A model generated the notes under the pieces. It had not been told where the DNA came from. It worked only from the letters and a program-made list of their open reading frames with translations, and did no database searches. From an uncultured Ruminococcus sp. (GTDB lineage Bacteria > Bacillota > Clostridia > Oscillospirales > Ruminococcaceae): 54,060 nucleotides of DNA. The position numbers were made by a program, and so were the translations under genes. The stretch covers positions 1 through 54,060 of the forward strand of contig NZ_CAMKRR010000012.1 of NCBI RefSeq assembly GCF_946415235.1, in the 5' to 3' direction. Shown piece by piece: positions 43,070-50,797 of the stretch (positions within the stretch are counted from its first letter, which is position 1; every line of letters begins with the position of its first letter).

Positions 43070-45133
43070 TTACTTTTGTTCTTTTACTATGGCCTTGCTT
43101 CCGAGGAAGGTGAGGAGGAAGTAGCCGCCGTATATGGCTATGAGTATGATCGCAGTAAAGATAACGGGCTTTGTGTAGTTATCCGTTACGAGAAGATCAA
43201 GTCCGATCTTGGCAAATCTCATGCCCGCATAGGAGTGGAGACAAGCCAGAAGCAGCGGCAGCAGGAAGAATATTCCCGACTGCCTGAATATGGACCTTGA
43301 TATCTCCCTTTCCTCTACGCCAAGCTTGCGGAGCATGGTATATCTCGGCATACTGTCAGCGCTCTCTGAGAGCTCCTTCAGCGCAAGTATAGCGCCGCAG
43401 GATACGAGGAAGATAAAGCCGATGTAAAGTCCGAGGAAGGTAACTAAAGCACCTATGCCTATGGCATTGCTTGCAGCCTCGATCCTTGTTTCAAGTCCAT
43501 GCATAAAGCCGTTTCCCGCTCCGCTCTGATACCGGTGCATCACATTGTTCCAGTTGTCTCTTGCTGTTTTTTCTGCGGCTTCCCTGCCATTTTTATCAGT
43601 AGCCTTATAGTTGCCGACGAAATAGTCAACTCCGCGGTATTTCTCGGATACTGCATTGTCGGGAACGATTATCGTACCTGTATTTGAAGCCTGTATATCG
43701 GGATAAAACGAGCTTATTATACATTTTTCCGAGCTTGGCTTTAAAGTATTGCCGAAAACAGTTATTTCGGTACTATCCTCAAGGAGCTTATCATACATAG
43801 CGGGGAGTCCCGCAGCATTTGCGCTCACAGCGTATTCGCCGTCGCCGAGCTCTATCTGCTTTTGTCCGTAGAGCTCCATGATAGCGTTGTAATCACTGAG
43901 CTTCAGGAATGAGATATCAAAGTTCATCATTGCATATATGCTCATTGAACCGCCTGTCAGTTCGGCTTTTCTGTCACCTGCAAAGGTGTCGAAGGTAAAG
44001 TTGCTTTCGTTATAATCATGGAAGTGGCAATACTCATCAAAATCGTCGTAGATGCTCATATTCTGCTGAGCGTATACATCGTCGATATTGCCTGTGCGGT
44101 ATGAGGAGTCGTCTGTGCCATCATGAGTATGAAGTGAAAAGCGTCCGTAAAAATCAACAGGGAAATTGTCCTCAACACCCTTGTTCAGAGAGTTCCTGAT
44201 AGTGAACGCAGTTGAGAGGGTGCATATAGTCACAAAGAGCATAAGACATATAACTGTCATGGAAGCGATAGTGGTGTTTATCTTGCTGCTTATCTGACGG
44301 AATGTAAAGCTGTTCAGTCCGCGGTGATAAACTCCCTTTGCGGACATCACCACTCTCAGGAGCATACCCGATACGGACCAGAAGATAAAGAATGTGGAAA
44401 CGATGCCTGCAAGTATGGCAAGACCTATCCTTTTTTCATTGATGTGTTCAAAGTCCCAGCCGACTGTATGATATGCCCAGATGAGGACTGCTGCGGAGAT
44501 AAGGAATACTATCACGCAGAGCCACGGGTTCTTCATGGTTATCTTTTCCGAGCGCTTGCCCGAGTTCATAAGGGTGATAAGGCGGCATTTGCTGATAACG
44601 AAGCCGCTTCTCAGCATTACGACAGCGTACATAATGCCGAAGTAAAGTATGGTCTTTGTTATTGCCGAGCCCGATACCGTGAATTTATAGTCATTCATGT
44701 CGGCTTCAAACATATTTGCAACAACTGCGCTCATGACCTGTGAAAGACCTATGCCGATCATAAGCCCCACAAAGAGGGAGCCGATGCCGATGATGACAGT
44801 TTCGCAGAGAAGAAGTGCGGATATTTTCCGCTTGCTCATGCCGAGCATCATATACAGGGCAAATTCCTTGTTCCTGCGCTTCATAAGGAAGCGGCTTGCA
44901 TAAACTATGAGAAGTCCGAGGACTACGGCTATGAATACACTTACACCGGATATAGCCGTTGTGAGAATATGTATCAGCTCGCGCTGGTCGTCGCTTACTC
45001 TGAGAAAGGCTGTCTGCGTCTCTATGGCGTTGAATATGTAGAATACAGCAACTCCCAGTACGAGAGTGAAGAAGTATATGGCATAGTCCTTGATGCTTTT
45101 GCGGATGTTGCTGAGGGATATCTTAAAGAGCAT
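43070..45133 (-). CDS. BceB-type ABC transporter permease (FtsX-like)
   Basis: A 687-residue membrane protein with about ten helices and a large extracellular loop of roughly 220 residues (about 305-525) between the seventh and eighth helices, the layout of BceB/VraG permeases that sense and remove antimicrobial peptides such as bacitracin. The N-terminal FtsX-type core starts MLFKISLSNIRKSIKDYAIY; SADSMPRYTMLRKLGVEEREI lies near the last helices. It overlaps bceA by 11 bases. The module also has a cognate kinase and regulator at 46.5-48.2 kb and a phased operator at about 46.2 kb. The target peptide is not known. Confidence 0.88.
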   Translation of the reverse strand: MLFKISLSNIRKSIKDYAIYFFTLVLGVAVFYIFNAIETQTAFLRVSDDQRELIHILTTAISGVSVFIAVVLGLLIVYASRFLMKRRNKEFALYMMLGMSKRKISALLLCETVIIGIGSLFVGLMIGIGLSQVMSAVVANMFEADMNDYKFTVSGSAITKTILYFGIMYAVVMLRSGFVISKCRLITLMNSGKRSEKITMKNPWLCVIVFLISAAVLIWAYHTVGWDFEHINEKRIGLAILAGIVSTFFIFWSVSGMLLRVVMSAKGVYHRGLNSFTFRQISSKINTTIASMTVICLMLFVTICTLSTAFTIRNSLNKGVEDNFPVDFYGRFSLHTHDGTDDSSYRTGNIDDVYAQQNMSIYDDFDEYCHFHDYNESNFTFDTFAGDRKAELTGGSMSIYAMMNFDISFLKLSDYNAIMELYGQKQIELGDGEYAVSANAAGLPAMYDKLLEDSTEITVFGNTLKPSSEKCIISSFYPDIQASNTGTIIVPDNAVSEKYRGVDYFVGNYKATDKNGREAAEKTARDNWNNVMHRYQSGAGNGFMHGLETRIEAASNAIGIGALVTFLGLYIGFIFLVSCGAILALKELSESADSMPRYTMLRKLGVEEREISRSIFRQSGIFFLLPLLLACLHSYAGMRFAKIGLDLLVTDNYTKPVIFTAIILIAIYGGYFLLTFLGSKAIVKEQK

Positions 45134-45887
45134 CGCTCACGTCACCTCCCAGCAGAGTAACTACATTGATTATCTTGTCAAAGAACTGCCTGCGGCTGTC
45201 GTTTCCGCGGATTATCTCGTTGAAGAGCTTGCCGTCCTTGATGAAAAGTACTCTTGAAGCATAGCTTGCGGTAAATGAATCGTGAGTTACCATTATTATA
45301 GTGGCGTTATGCTCTCTGTTGAGGTAGTTGAAGCGCTCAAGCAGCATTTTTGATGATTTTGAGTCCAGAGCGCCTGTAGGCTCGTCTGCGAGTACCAGCT
45401 TCGGCTCTGTAACTATAGCTCTTGCGGAAGCAACTCTCTGCTTCTGACCGCCAGACATCTCATAGGGGTACTTTCCAAGGACATCTGTAATGCCCAGCTG
45501 CTCGGCTACGTTCTTTACAGCCTTGTCTATATCCTTTGCGGGACGCTTCTGTATCGAAAGGGCAAGGGCGATATTCTCATAGGCAGTAAGGGTGTCCATA
45601 AGGTTGAAGTCCTGAAAGATAAAGCCCAGCTTATCGCGGCGGAACTTGTTCAGCTCCCTGCCCTTCAGCTGTGTGATATCCTGATCTTCAAGGAAGATAT
45701 GGCCTGCGGTAACTCTGTCGATAGTTGATATGCAGTTGAGGAGAGTGGTCTTGCCGCTTCCCGAAGCTCCCATGATAGCGGTGAATTCGCCTTTTTCAAC
45801 TGAGAAGGAGATATCGTCCACAGCCTTTGTGAGGTTTGATCTGTTTCCGTAGTACTTTTCAATGTTCTGTATTCTGAGTAATGACAT
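45123..45887 (-). CDS. BceA-type ABC transporter ATPase
   Basis: A 254-residue ATPase partner of the BceB permease. Walker A is MGASGSGKTTLLNC, Q-loop GFIFQDFNLM, signature MSGGQKQRVASARA, Walker B KLVLADEPTGALDS and H-loop IIMVTHDSF. AAGGAG lies 9 bases before the ATG. It follows the 73-residue membrane protein by 14 bases and overlaps the permease gene. Its function is to power peptide sensing and detoxification at the membrane. The C-terminus ends NVVTLLGGDVSDAL. Confidence 0.94.
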   Translation of the reverse strand: MSLLRIQNIEKYYGNRSNLTKAVDDISFSVEKGEFTAIMGASGSGKTTLLNCISTIDRVTAGHIFLEDQDITQLKGRELNKFRRDKLGFIFQDFNLMDTLTAYENIALALSIQKRPAKDIDKAVKNVAEQLGITDVLGKYPYEMSGGQKQRVASARAIVTEPKLVLADEPTGALDSKSSKMLLERFNYLNREHNATIIMVTHDSFTASYASRVLFIKDGKLFNEIIRGNDSRRQFFDKIINVVTLLGGDVSDAL

Positions 45888-45901
45888 TTTCTTATCTCCT
45901 T

Positions 45902-46123
45902 TTATGCTTCAATTCTGTTTTTGTGCTTGCAGATGTACCATTGGCAAAGGTGATATACCGCAAATACGCTCCAGAAAATACCGTCTGTCATATTTCTGAG
46001 GTGAGGATCAACAGCTGCTCTGCCGCTTATTATTTCATAAAGTTCAACAGCGGCTATGGGTATTATTACTATGCTGCTCAAGATGTAAACAGCTCTGATA
46101 ATGTTTGAAGTAAGCTTTTTCAT
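45902..46123 (-). CDS. Small two-helix membrane protein, first gene of the bce operon
   Basis: A 73-residue protein with two hydrophobic segments (about 8-30 and 46-65), the C-terminal part ending CQWYICKHKNRIEA. Ribosome site AAAGGAAA lies before the ATG. It is 14 bases from bceA, and is the first gene downstream of a promoter with phased response-regulator boxes. Small auxiliary membrane proteins are known in some Bce-like operons, but I cannot assign this one to a family. It may tune transporter or kinase activity. Confidence 0.75.
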   Translation of the reverse strand: MKKLTSNIIRAVYILSSIVIIPIAAVELYEIISGRAAVDPHLRNMTDGIFWSVFAVYHLCQWYICKHKNRIEA

Positions 46124-46182
46124 AAGATCATTTCCTTTCGGTGTCTTTATTTTCGGGAGCCGTTCTCCCTTTCCATGATCTT

Positions 46183-46248
46183 ATTATACTACGCCTTAAC
46201 ATTACAGTCGTGTTTTTAACATTACGCAACATTACATTTCTGTAATGT
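46183..46248 (-). promoter_or_regulatory. promoter of the bce operon with phased response-regulator operator
   Basis: On the minus strand TATAAT is at 46183-46188 and the -35 position (46206-46211, ACGACT) is poor. Over and upstream of it are three copies of ACATTAC (46199-46205, 46219-46225, 46229-46235), spaced 20 and 10 bases, and one inverted GTAATGT (46242-46248). The last two give TTACATTTCTGTAA, close to the TNACA-N4-TGTAA box recalled for BceR-type regulators. It is an activator-dependent layout. Confidence 0.7.
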
Positions 46249-46249
46249 A

Positions 46250-46374
46250 GCCGCTGAGCGAGCGGCGGCGCAGCCACGTTGACGCTCGTAAACTCGCTCA
46301 CTTTAAACAATACAGTTAATTGTACATCGCTTACAGCACTTATAAATGATCGTATTGTTAGCTCATTGTAGGGG
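46250..46374. repeat. 125-base dispersed repeat, copy A
   Basis: Starts GCCGCTGAGCGAGCGGCGGC (itself a hairpin GCCGCT / AGCGGC) and ends CATTGTAGGGG. A second copy at 50491-50614 is about 90% identical in the parts I compared. Each copy runs straight into a TAGGGG hairpin. It lies upstream of the bce promoter and could affect it. Confidence 0.8.
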
Positions 46375-46478
46375 CTGCCTTTGGCAGTCCGCATTTACAC
46401 GTTTGTTTGTAAGGGCTGATGCCTACATCGCCCCGTCGGTTTTATCATTATTTCGCGGGCTGATGTGGGCATCAGCCC
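46371..46478. repeat. three TAGGGG-type hairpins in a row
   Basis: GGGCTGCC / GGCAGTCC (46372-46390); a mixed copy GGGCTGATG with CATCGCCCC (46413-46434) that pairs badly, as if made from two family members; and GGGCTGATG / CATCAGCCC (46457-46478) in reverse. No gene is present. Confidence 0.65.
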
Positions 46479-46509
46479 CTACGATTGGCTAAAAGCTAAA
46501 GGCTAACAG

Positions 46510-47523
46510 TTATATAAGGTAATGATCGTTTTTGGCAAATGCTATGGTGAGCTCCGTGAAGCTTCCGCGCTCGGAGGCTGCGGAAATACCGTGTCCGAGC
46601 CTGTCACAGAGATTTTTGACTATATACAGTCCCATACCCGTTGACTTTGCATAGGTGTGGCCGTTCTCGCCTGTGAAGCTCTTGTCGAAAACACGGGGGA
46701 TATCGCTTTCGGGTATGCCGATGCCGTTATCGCGGAAGTGCAGGAGCACTCTGTCCTCAAGCTTCTCTGCCGAGATATGTATCACAGGCTCACGGCCTTC
46801 TACTGTATATTTCAGGCTGTTTGCCATGAACTGTCCGAGTATGAATTCAAGCCATTTCCCGTCTGTCATTACCGTAATATCAAGTCCCTCAGTCTCTATG
46901 GAAGCTCCCGCAAGTTGTGCTGCTTCGCGGTTTTTGATAGCCACGTTGGCAACAGCCCGCTTCAGGGACGTTTCCTTTATTATATAGTCCTTTTCGGCAT
47001 TTTTAGAGCGCGCATAGTAGAGCACCTGATCGGTATAGTCATCTATCCTGCGAAGCTGCTCGGTGAACTTCTCGCCAAGCTCGTCCCTGTGATTGTGCGC
47101 CATGAGCTGCAGGCTTGCCACAGGGAGCTTTACCTCATGCACCCACATCTCGATGAAATCGCGGAAATCATCGGAGCGCCTCTTGTGCTCCGCTACCTTT
47201 TCGCACATGGACTTATTCGCATCGCACAGGGCATTGTAAAGTATCTCTCCCTCAAGGAAATCGGGCTTGTTTATCATTTCGTGGATAAGATACTTCTGGT
47301 CGAGTTCGTCAAGCTTCTGATGCAGCTCGGCGTAGAACTGCCTTTTCCGCAGATAGCCCGTTAGCTCCTCAAAAAATACGGATATAAGATATATTGATGT
47401 TATGAATATAATAAGCTGACCGCTGACTCTGTAAGCCGCAAGGAAAAGGAGCATAAGTCCCAGCGCGGCGGCAGCGATAAGGTAGTACCACAGCCTGTCT
47501 CTTAGGTAATTTCCGAGCTTCAT
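46510..47523 (-). CDS. BceS-like intramembrane-sensing histidine kinase
   Basis: A 337-residue kinase with two closely spaced membrane helices (about 13-31 and 33-52) and almost no extracellular loop, the mark of BceS-type kinases that sense through the ABC transporter. The phosphorylated His lies in FIEMWVHEVKLPVASLQL (H box, about residue 130), and the ATPase domain has NSLKYT, DNGIGIPESDIPRVF and GMGLYIVK. It overlaps the response-regulator gene by 4 bases. It should activate the regulator when the Bce transporter engages a peptide antibiotic. Confidence 0.94.
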   Translation of the reverse strand: MKLGNYLRDRLWYYLIAAAALGLMLLFLAAYRVSGQLIIFITSIYLISVFFEELTGYLRKRQFYAELHQKLDELDQKYLIHEMINKPDFLEGEILYNALCDANKSMCEKVAEHKRRSDDFRDFIEMWVHEVKLPVASLQLMAHNHRDELGEKFTEQLRRIDDYTDQVLYYARSKNAEKDYIIKETSLKRAVANVAIKNREAAQLAGASIETEGLDITVMTDGKWLEFILGQFMANSLKYTVEGREPVIHISAEKLEDRVLLHFRDNGIGIPESDIPRVFDKSFTGENGHTYAKSTGMGLYIVKNLCDRLGHGISAASERGSFTELTIAFAKNDHYLI

Positions 47524-48182
47524 TTCAGTACATACCCCTGTTTCTTTCTGGTTTCGATAGCGTCATTGCAGCCAAGCTCCGCAAGCTTTGAGCGCAGACG
47601 GCTTATATTGACCGTAAGGGCGTTGTCGTTTACGAACTCGTCGTTGTCCCACAGAGCTGTCATAAGGTCGTCACGGGTAACGATAGAGCCCTTTCTGTCC
47701 AGCATAAGGCGGAATATTATCATTTCGTTCTTGGTGAGTATGACATCGCGGCTGCCGTCTGTAAGGCTTCCCTTTGCGTCGTTGACCTGCAGGCCGTTGT
47801 AGGACTGTACGGATGTGTTTCCTGCGGCGCGTTTGAGTACAGCGGATATACGCAGGAGAAGTATAGTCGGGTTATAGGGCTTTGTTATGTAGTCGTCCGC
47901 ACCGTAGCTCATGGAGAGTACCTCGTCGGTCTCGGAGGTGCGGCTCGTTACCATTATGACGGGGATATCGCTTTCTTTGCGTATCTCCTTAAGGAGCTGC
48001 TCACCGTTGAGGTTGGGGATATTTATATCCATGAGTATAAGGTCGGGATGTGCGGAAAGGATATCCGCCTTTGAGTTTGAGAAATCCGTAAGGCACTCGG
48101 CTTCGTAGCCTGAGTTGCGGAGAAGCTCGGCAAGCTCCTCACGGATAGACTTGTCGTCTTCAACTATATATATCTTGCTCAT
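47520..48182 (-). CDS. BceR-like OmpR-family response regulator
   Basis: A 220-residue two-component regulator. The receiver (1-120) has the acidic pair YIVEDDKSIRE, phosphorylated Asp in LILMDINIPN and Lys in YITKPYNP. The winged-helix domain (about 130-220) ends with NVSRLRSKLAELGCNDAIET-type sequence (NISRLRSKL). The gene precedes the kinase, with overlapping ATGA. By context it binds the operator at 46.2 kb. The promoter with TTGTTT (48237-48242) and TATAAT (48214-48219), 17 bases apart, is just upstream. Confidence 0.95.
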   Translation of the reverse strand: MSKIYIVEDDKSIREELAELLRNSGYEAECLTDFSNSKADILSAHPDLILMDINIPNLNGEQLLKEIRKESDIPVIMVTSRTSETDEVLSMSYGADDYITKPYNPTILLLRISAVLKRAAGNTSVQSYNGLQVNDAKGSLTDGSRDVILTKNEMIIFRLMLDRKGSIVTRDDLMTALWDNDEFVNDNALTVNISRLRSKLAELGCNDAIETRKKQGYVLK

Positions 48183-48213
48183 AAGTCACCTCATAATAAA
48201 GTTTTCGGATTAC

Positions 48214-48242
48214 ATTATAGCATAATTGCAGGAATAAAACAA
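48214..48242 (-). promoter_or_regulatory. promoter of the bceRS-like genes
   Basis: Minus strand TTGTTT (48237-48242), 17 bases, TATAAT (48214-48219). Confidence 0.65.
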
Positions 48243-48268
48243 GTGAAGCAGTTTTCGCAATAAGGAAA

Positions 48269-48297
48269 TTGACATTGTTTTGAAGCTGTGATATACT
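48269..48297 (+). promoter_or_regulatory. promoter of the CobW-like gene
   Basis: TTGACA (48269-48274), 17 bases, TATACT (48292-48297) with TGTGA. The start codon lies only 23 bases from the -10 box. Confidence 0.75.
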
Positions 48298-48319
48298 AAT
48301 TGCAAAGGAGTTGCGGAAA

Positions 48320-49288
48320 ATGACTAAGATAGACCTTATAACAGGAGTGCTCGGCTCGGGAAAAACTACCTTCCTGCTGAGATATGCACGGCATCTCATT
48401 GACAGCGGAGAAAATATCGCCGTACTCGAAAACGATTTCGGCGCTGTAAATATAGATATGATGATGCTCCATGAGCTGAAAGGGGAGCACTGCCGCCTTG
48501 AAATGATAGCGGGCGGCTGTGACGCGGACTGCCACAGGCGGCGCTTCAAGACGCAGCTCATTTCTCTCGGTATGCAGCACTTTGACCGCGTTATCGTCGA
48601 GCCGTCGGGTATTTTCGACATGGACGAGTTCTTTGATATCCTTCATGAGTCTCCCCTCGACAACTGGTTCGAGATAGGGAGTGTTATCACTATTGCCGAC
48701 GGAGAGGCTGACGAGGAGCTCTCGCCGCAGATGGAGTACCTTCTCGGTTCTGAGGCTGCCTGCTGCGGAAAGCTGGTCATAAGCAAGATAAACGGTGAAG
48801 CTGACGCTGCCCTCACGCAGAGGATACTGGAGCGTGTGAACGCTGCCCTTGAAAAGATACGCTGTGACCGCAGACTTTCGCTCCGTGATGTTGTGGCGAA
48901 GGACTGGGAGAGCTTTGACGATGATGATTACAGGACGCTTTGCAGCGCGGGATACCGCGGTTCGAGCTATATCAAGAAATACAGTCCCGAGGACATAGAA
49001 AGCTCGGTACACTATTTCATGCATATCGCTCTGCCGAAGGAGCGGATAGAGGAAGTTATCGCCGATATCATGAGCGATGAGAGCTGCGGCAGTATATTCC
49101 GCATAAAGGGAGCTCTTCCTGCGGGCGATGGCTGGCTGAAAATAAATGCTACCCGCGAAAAGACCGAGATATCGCCTGTTTCCGTGGGACAGCCCGTGCT
49201 GATAGTAATAGGGGACAACGTCTCGCGCGAACGTATAGACTGCCATTTGAAGCCGCTGAATACCGACAGCGAATATGTTTCCATATAA
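48320..49288 (+). CDS. CobW/COG0523-like P-loop GTPase, atypical metal motif
   Basis: A 322-residue GTPase of the G3E (CobW/P47K) family, which inserts or moves metal ions. The P-loop is LITGVLGSGKTTFLLRY (about residue 6-22), the switch ENDFGAVNID is near residue 46, and VIVEPSGIFDMDE is the Walker B-like region. The family usually has a CxCC motif after the switch; here it reads GGCDADCHRRR, with one Cys and a different spacing. The guanine-specificity NKxD is SKIN. The C-terminal half is less conserved. ATG at 48320 has AAGGAG 11 bases upstream. The metal and client are unknown. It has its own promoter and terminator. Confidence 0.85.
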   Translation: MTKIDLITGVLGSGKTTFLLRYARHLIDSGENIAVLENDFGAVNIDMMMLHELKGEHCRLEMIAGGCDADCHRRRFKTQLISLGMQHFDRVIVEPSGIFDMDEFFDILHESPLDNWFEIGSVITIADGEADEELSPQMEYLLGSEAACCGKLVISKINGEADAALTQRILERVNAALEKIRCDRRLSLRDVVAKDWESFDDDDYRTLCSAGYRGSSYIKKYSPEDIESSVHYFMHIALPKERIEEVIADIMSDESCGSIFRIKGALPAGDGWLKINATREKTEISPVSVGQPVLIVIGDNVSRERIDCHLKPLNTDSEYVSI

Positions 49289-49303
49289 AACGCCTGACAT
49301 TAG

Positions 49304-49337
49304 ATCAGCGCCCTCTGTTTTTTCAGAGGGCGCTGAT
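49304..49337. terminator. bidirectional terminator
   Basis: ATCAGCGCCCTCTG (49304-49317), loop TTTTTT, CAGAGGGCGCTGAT (49324-49337), perfect 14-bp stem between convergent genes. Confidence 0.8.
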
Positions 49338-49351
49338 GTGCTTTTTGACGT

Positions 49352-50248
49352 TTATTTTACTGTTGTAATATCGCTTCCGAACCACTTTGCTGATATCTCG
49401 CCAAGCTTTCCGTCAGCCTTCATTTCACTGAGAAGCTCCTGTACCTTGTTGCGGAGCTCTTCGTCTTCCTTTCTGAATCCGACAGCGTACTCTTCCGATT
49501 CGAGATTGCCGGGGAGTATGACATAATCCTTGCTGTTTGAGGTGATGAAGTAGTTTGCAACTACGGAATCAAGGAATACTGCATCAGAGAAGCCGAGCTC
49601 CATCTGATTGAGAGCTGTTACGTTGTCCTCAAGGGGCGACTCGGTGATTTCGCTGAAAAGATCTGCTGCTTCCAGTATCTCCTGAGCAGTCGAGCCTGTC
49701 TGAACTCCAACGGTCTTGCCCTTAAGGTCGTCCATTGACTTTATTTCGCTGTCTGCGGGGACTACGAATATCATCTCGTTCTTCATATAAGGCTCGGAGA
49801 GGTTCATGACCTCAGCTCTTGCGGGGCTTATGGACATACCGTTCCATATGCAGTCGATCTTGCCGACCTTGAGGTCCTCTTCCTTTGTGTCCCAGTTTAT
49901 AGGCTGCTTTACGAGCTCTACGCCCAGTCTGTCGCATACTTCCTGTGCAACGTCGATATCAAAGCCGATTATATCGTTGTTTTCGTCTGTGAAGCCCATC
50001 GGCGGGAAGCTTGCGTCAAGTCCGAGTACGAGCTTCTTGTCGTCAAGGACCTTCTGAAGCGAGTCGTCCGCTGCAGGTGCTGCCGCAACTGCAGCTGCTT
50101 CGGTCTCTGCTTCGGCAGTATTTGCAGCGGTAGTACTTTCTGTTTTATTGCCTGAGCCGCTGTTCGGATCGAGACAGGCTGTTGTGCCTGCGAGCACGGA
50201 TACGGCTGCCATACCTGCTAAAAGGCTTCTGAAATTATTCTTTTTCAT
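49352..50248 (-). CDS. Amino-acid ABC transporter substrate-binding lipoprotein
   Basis: A 298-residue extracytoplasmic binding protein of the SBP_bac_3 family. The signal peptide leads to lipobox AGTTAC with the Cys near residue 25, then an Ala/Thr/Glu-rich linker to about residue 60. The binding domain starts LVLGLDASFPPMGFTDENND, has IIGFDIDVAQEVCDRLGVEL and FVVPADSEIKSMDDLKGKTV and ends LGEISAKWFGSDIT. It likely delivers polar or acidic amino acids, but the ligand is not fixed by these motifs. AAGGAG precedes the start. No permease or ATPase is next to it. Confidence 0.92.
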   Translation of the reverse strand: MKKNNFRSLLAGMAAVSVLAGTTACLDPNSGSGNKTESTTAANTAEAETEAAAVAAAPAADDSLQKVLDDKKLVLGLDASFPPMGFTDENNDIIGFDIDVAQEVCDRLGVELVKQPINWDTKEEDLKVGKIDCIWNGMSISPARAEVMNLSEPYMKNEMIFVVPADSEIKSMDDLKGKTVGVQTGSTAQEILEAADLFSEITESPLEDNVTALNQMELGFSDAVFLDSVVANYFITSNSKDYVILPGNLESEEYAVGFRKEDEELRNKVQELLSEMKADGKLGEISAKWFGSDITTVK

Positions 50249-50490
50249 TATGATTTTCTCTCCTTCGGTTTTTGTTATATATGATACACATATAATATCA
50301 CATTTATCTGCGGGTGTAAAGTACGGGGGCTGTGTTTTCGGAACTTCTTATAAATAATTGAATACTTGTACGGGTAATTTGGCGATTATTTGTGAAAAAC
50401 GGCTCCATAAAGCTGTATACGGAGGTTTTTCCTTTACATTCGTTCCCGAATGTGGTATAATGAGTTTTGTTGTGCGATAAATCAGAATTT

Positions 50491-50614
50491 GCCGCTGAGC
50501 GAGCGGCGGCGCAGCCACGTTGGCGCTCGTAAACTCGCTCACTTTAAACAACACCGTTAATCGTACATCGCTTACAGCACAAAAAATGATTGTACCATTA
50601 GCCCATTGTAGGGG
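50491..50614. repeat. 125-base dispersed repeat, copy B
   Basis: Second copy of the element at 46250-46374: it starts GCCGCTGAGCGAGCGGC, shares CACGTTGGCGCTCGTAAACT, GTACATCGCTTACAGCAC and ends CATTGTAGGGG. It lies in the 550-base gap before the ABC-F gene. Confidence 0.8.
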
Positions 50615-50765
50615 CCGGCGTCCCCGACAGCCCGTGCCTTACTCAATAAATAACATGAAGCATATTATAGGGGCGGATATTATCCGCCCGTGATACAATG
50701 GTAAAATCAACTGGGCGATGTGGGCATCGCCCACTACAAGGGACGTCGAGACGCCGTCCCCTACA
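50608..50765. repeat. cluster of TAGGGG-type hairpins
   Basis: GTAGGGGCCGGCGTCCCCG (50609), TAGGGGCGGAT / ATCCGCCC (50668-50689), GGGCGATG / CATCGCCC (50713-50732) and GGGACG / CGTCCC (50743-50763). The stems differ from each other, but each is self-complementary. The cluster ends just before the ribosome site of the ABC-F gene, and could act as a leader or spacer. Confidence 0.65.
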
Positions 50766-50797
50766 CATTTAAATTATGATTTGCGAAAGGAGTAAAT

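Noticed and set aside
46128..50554. Minus-strand frames at 46128-46394 and 50348-50554 sharing the same C-terminal residues
   Set aside because: They are shadows of the 125-base repeat, not genes; one has no ribosome site and both run through hairpins.
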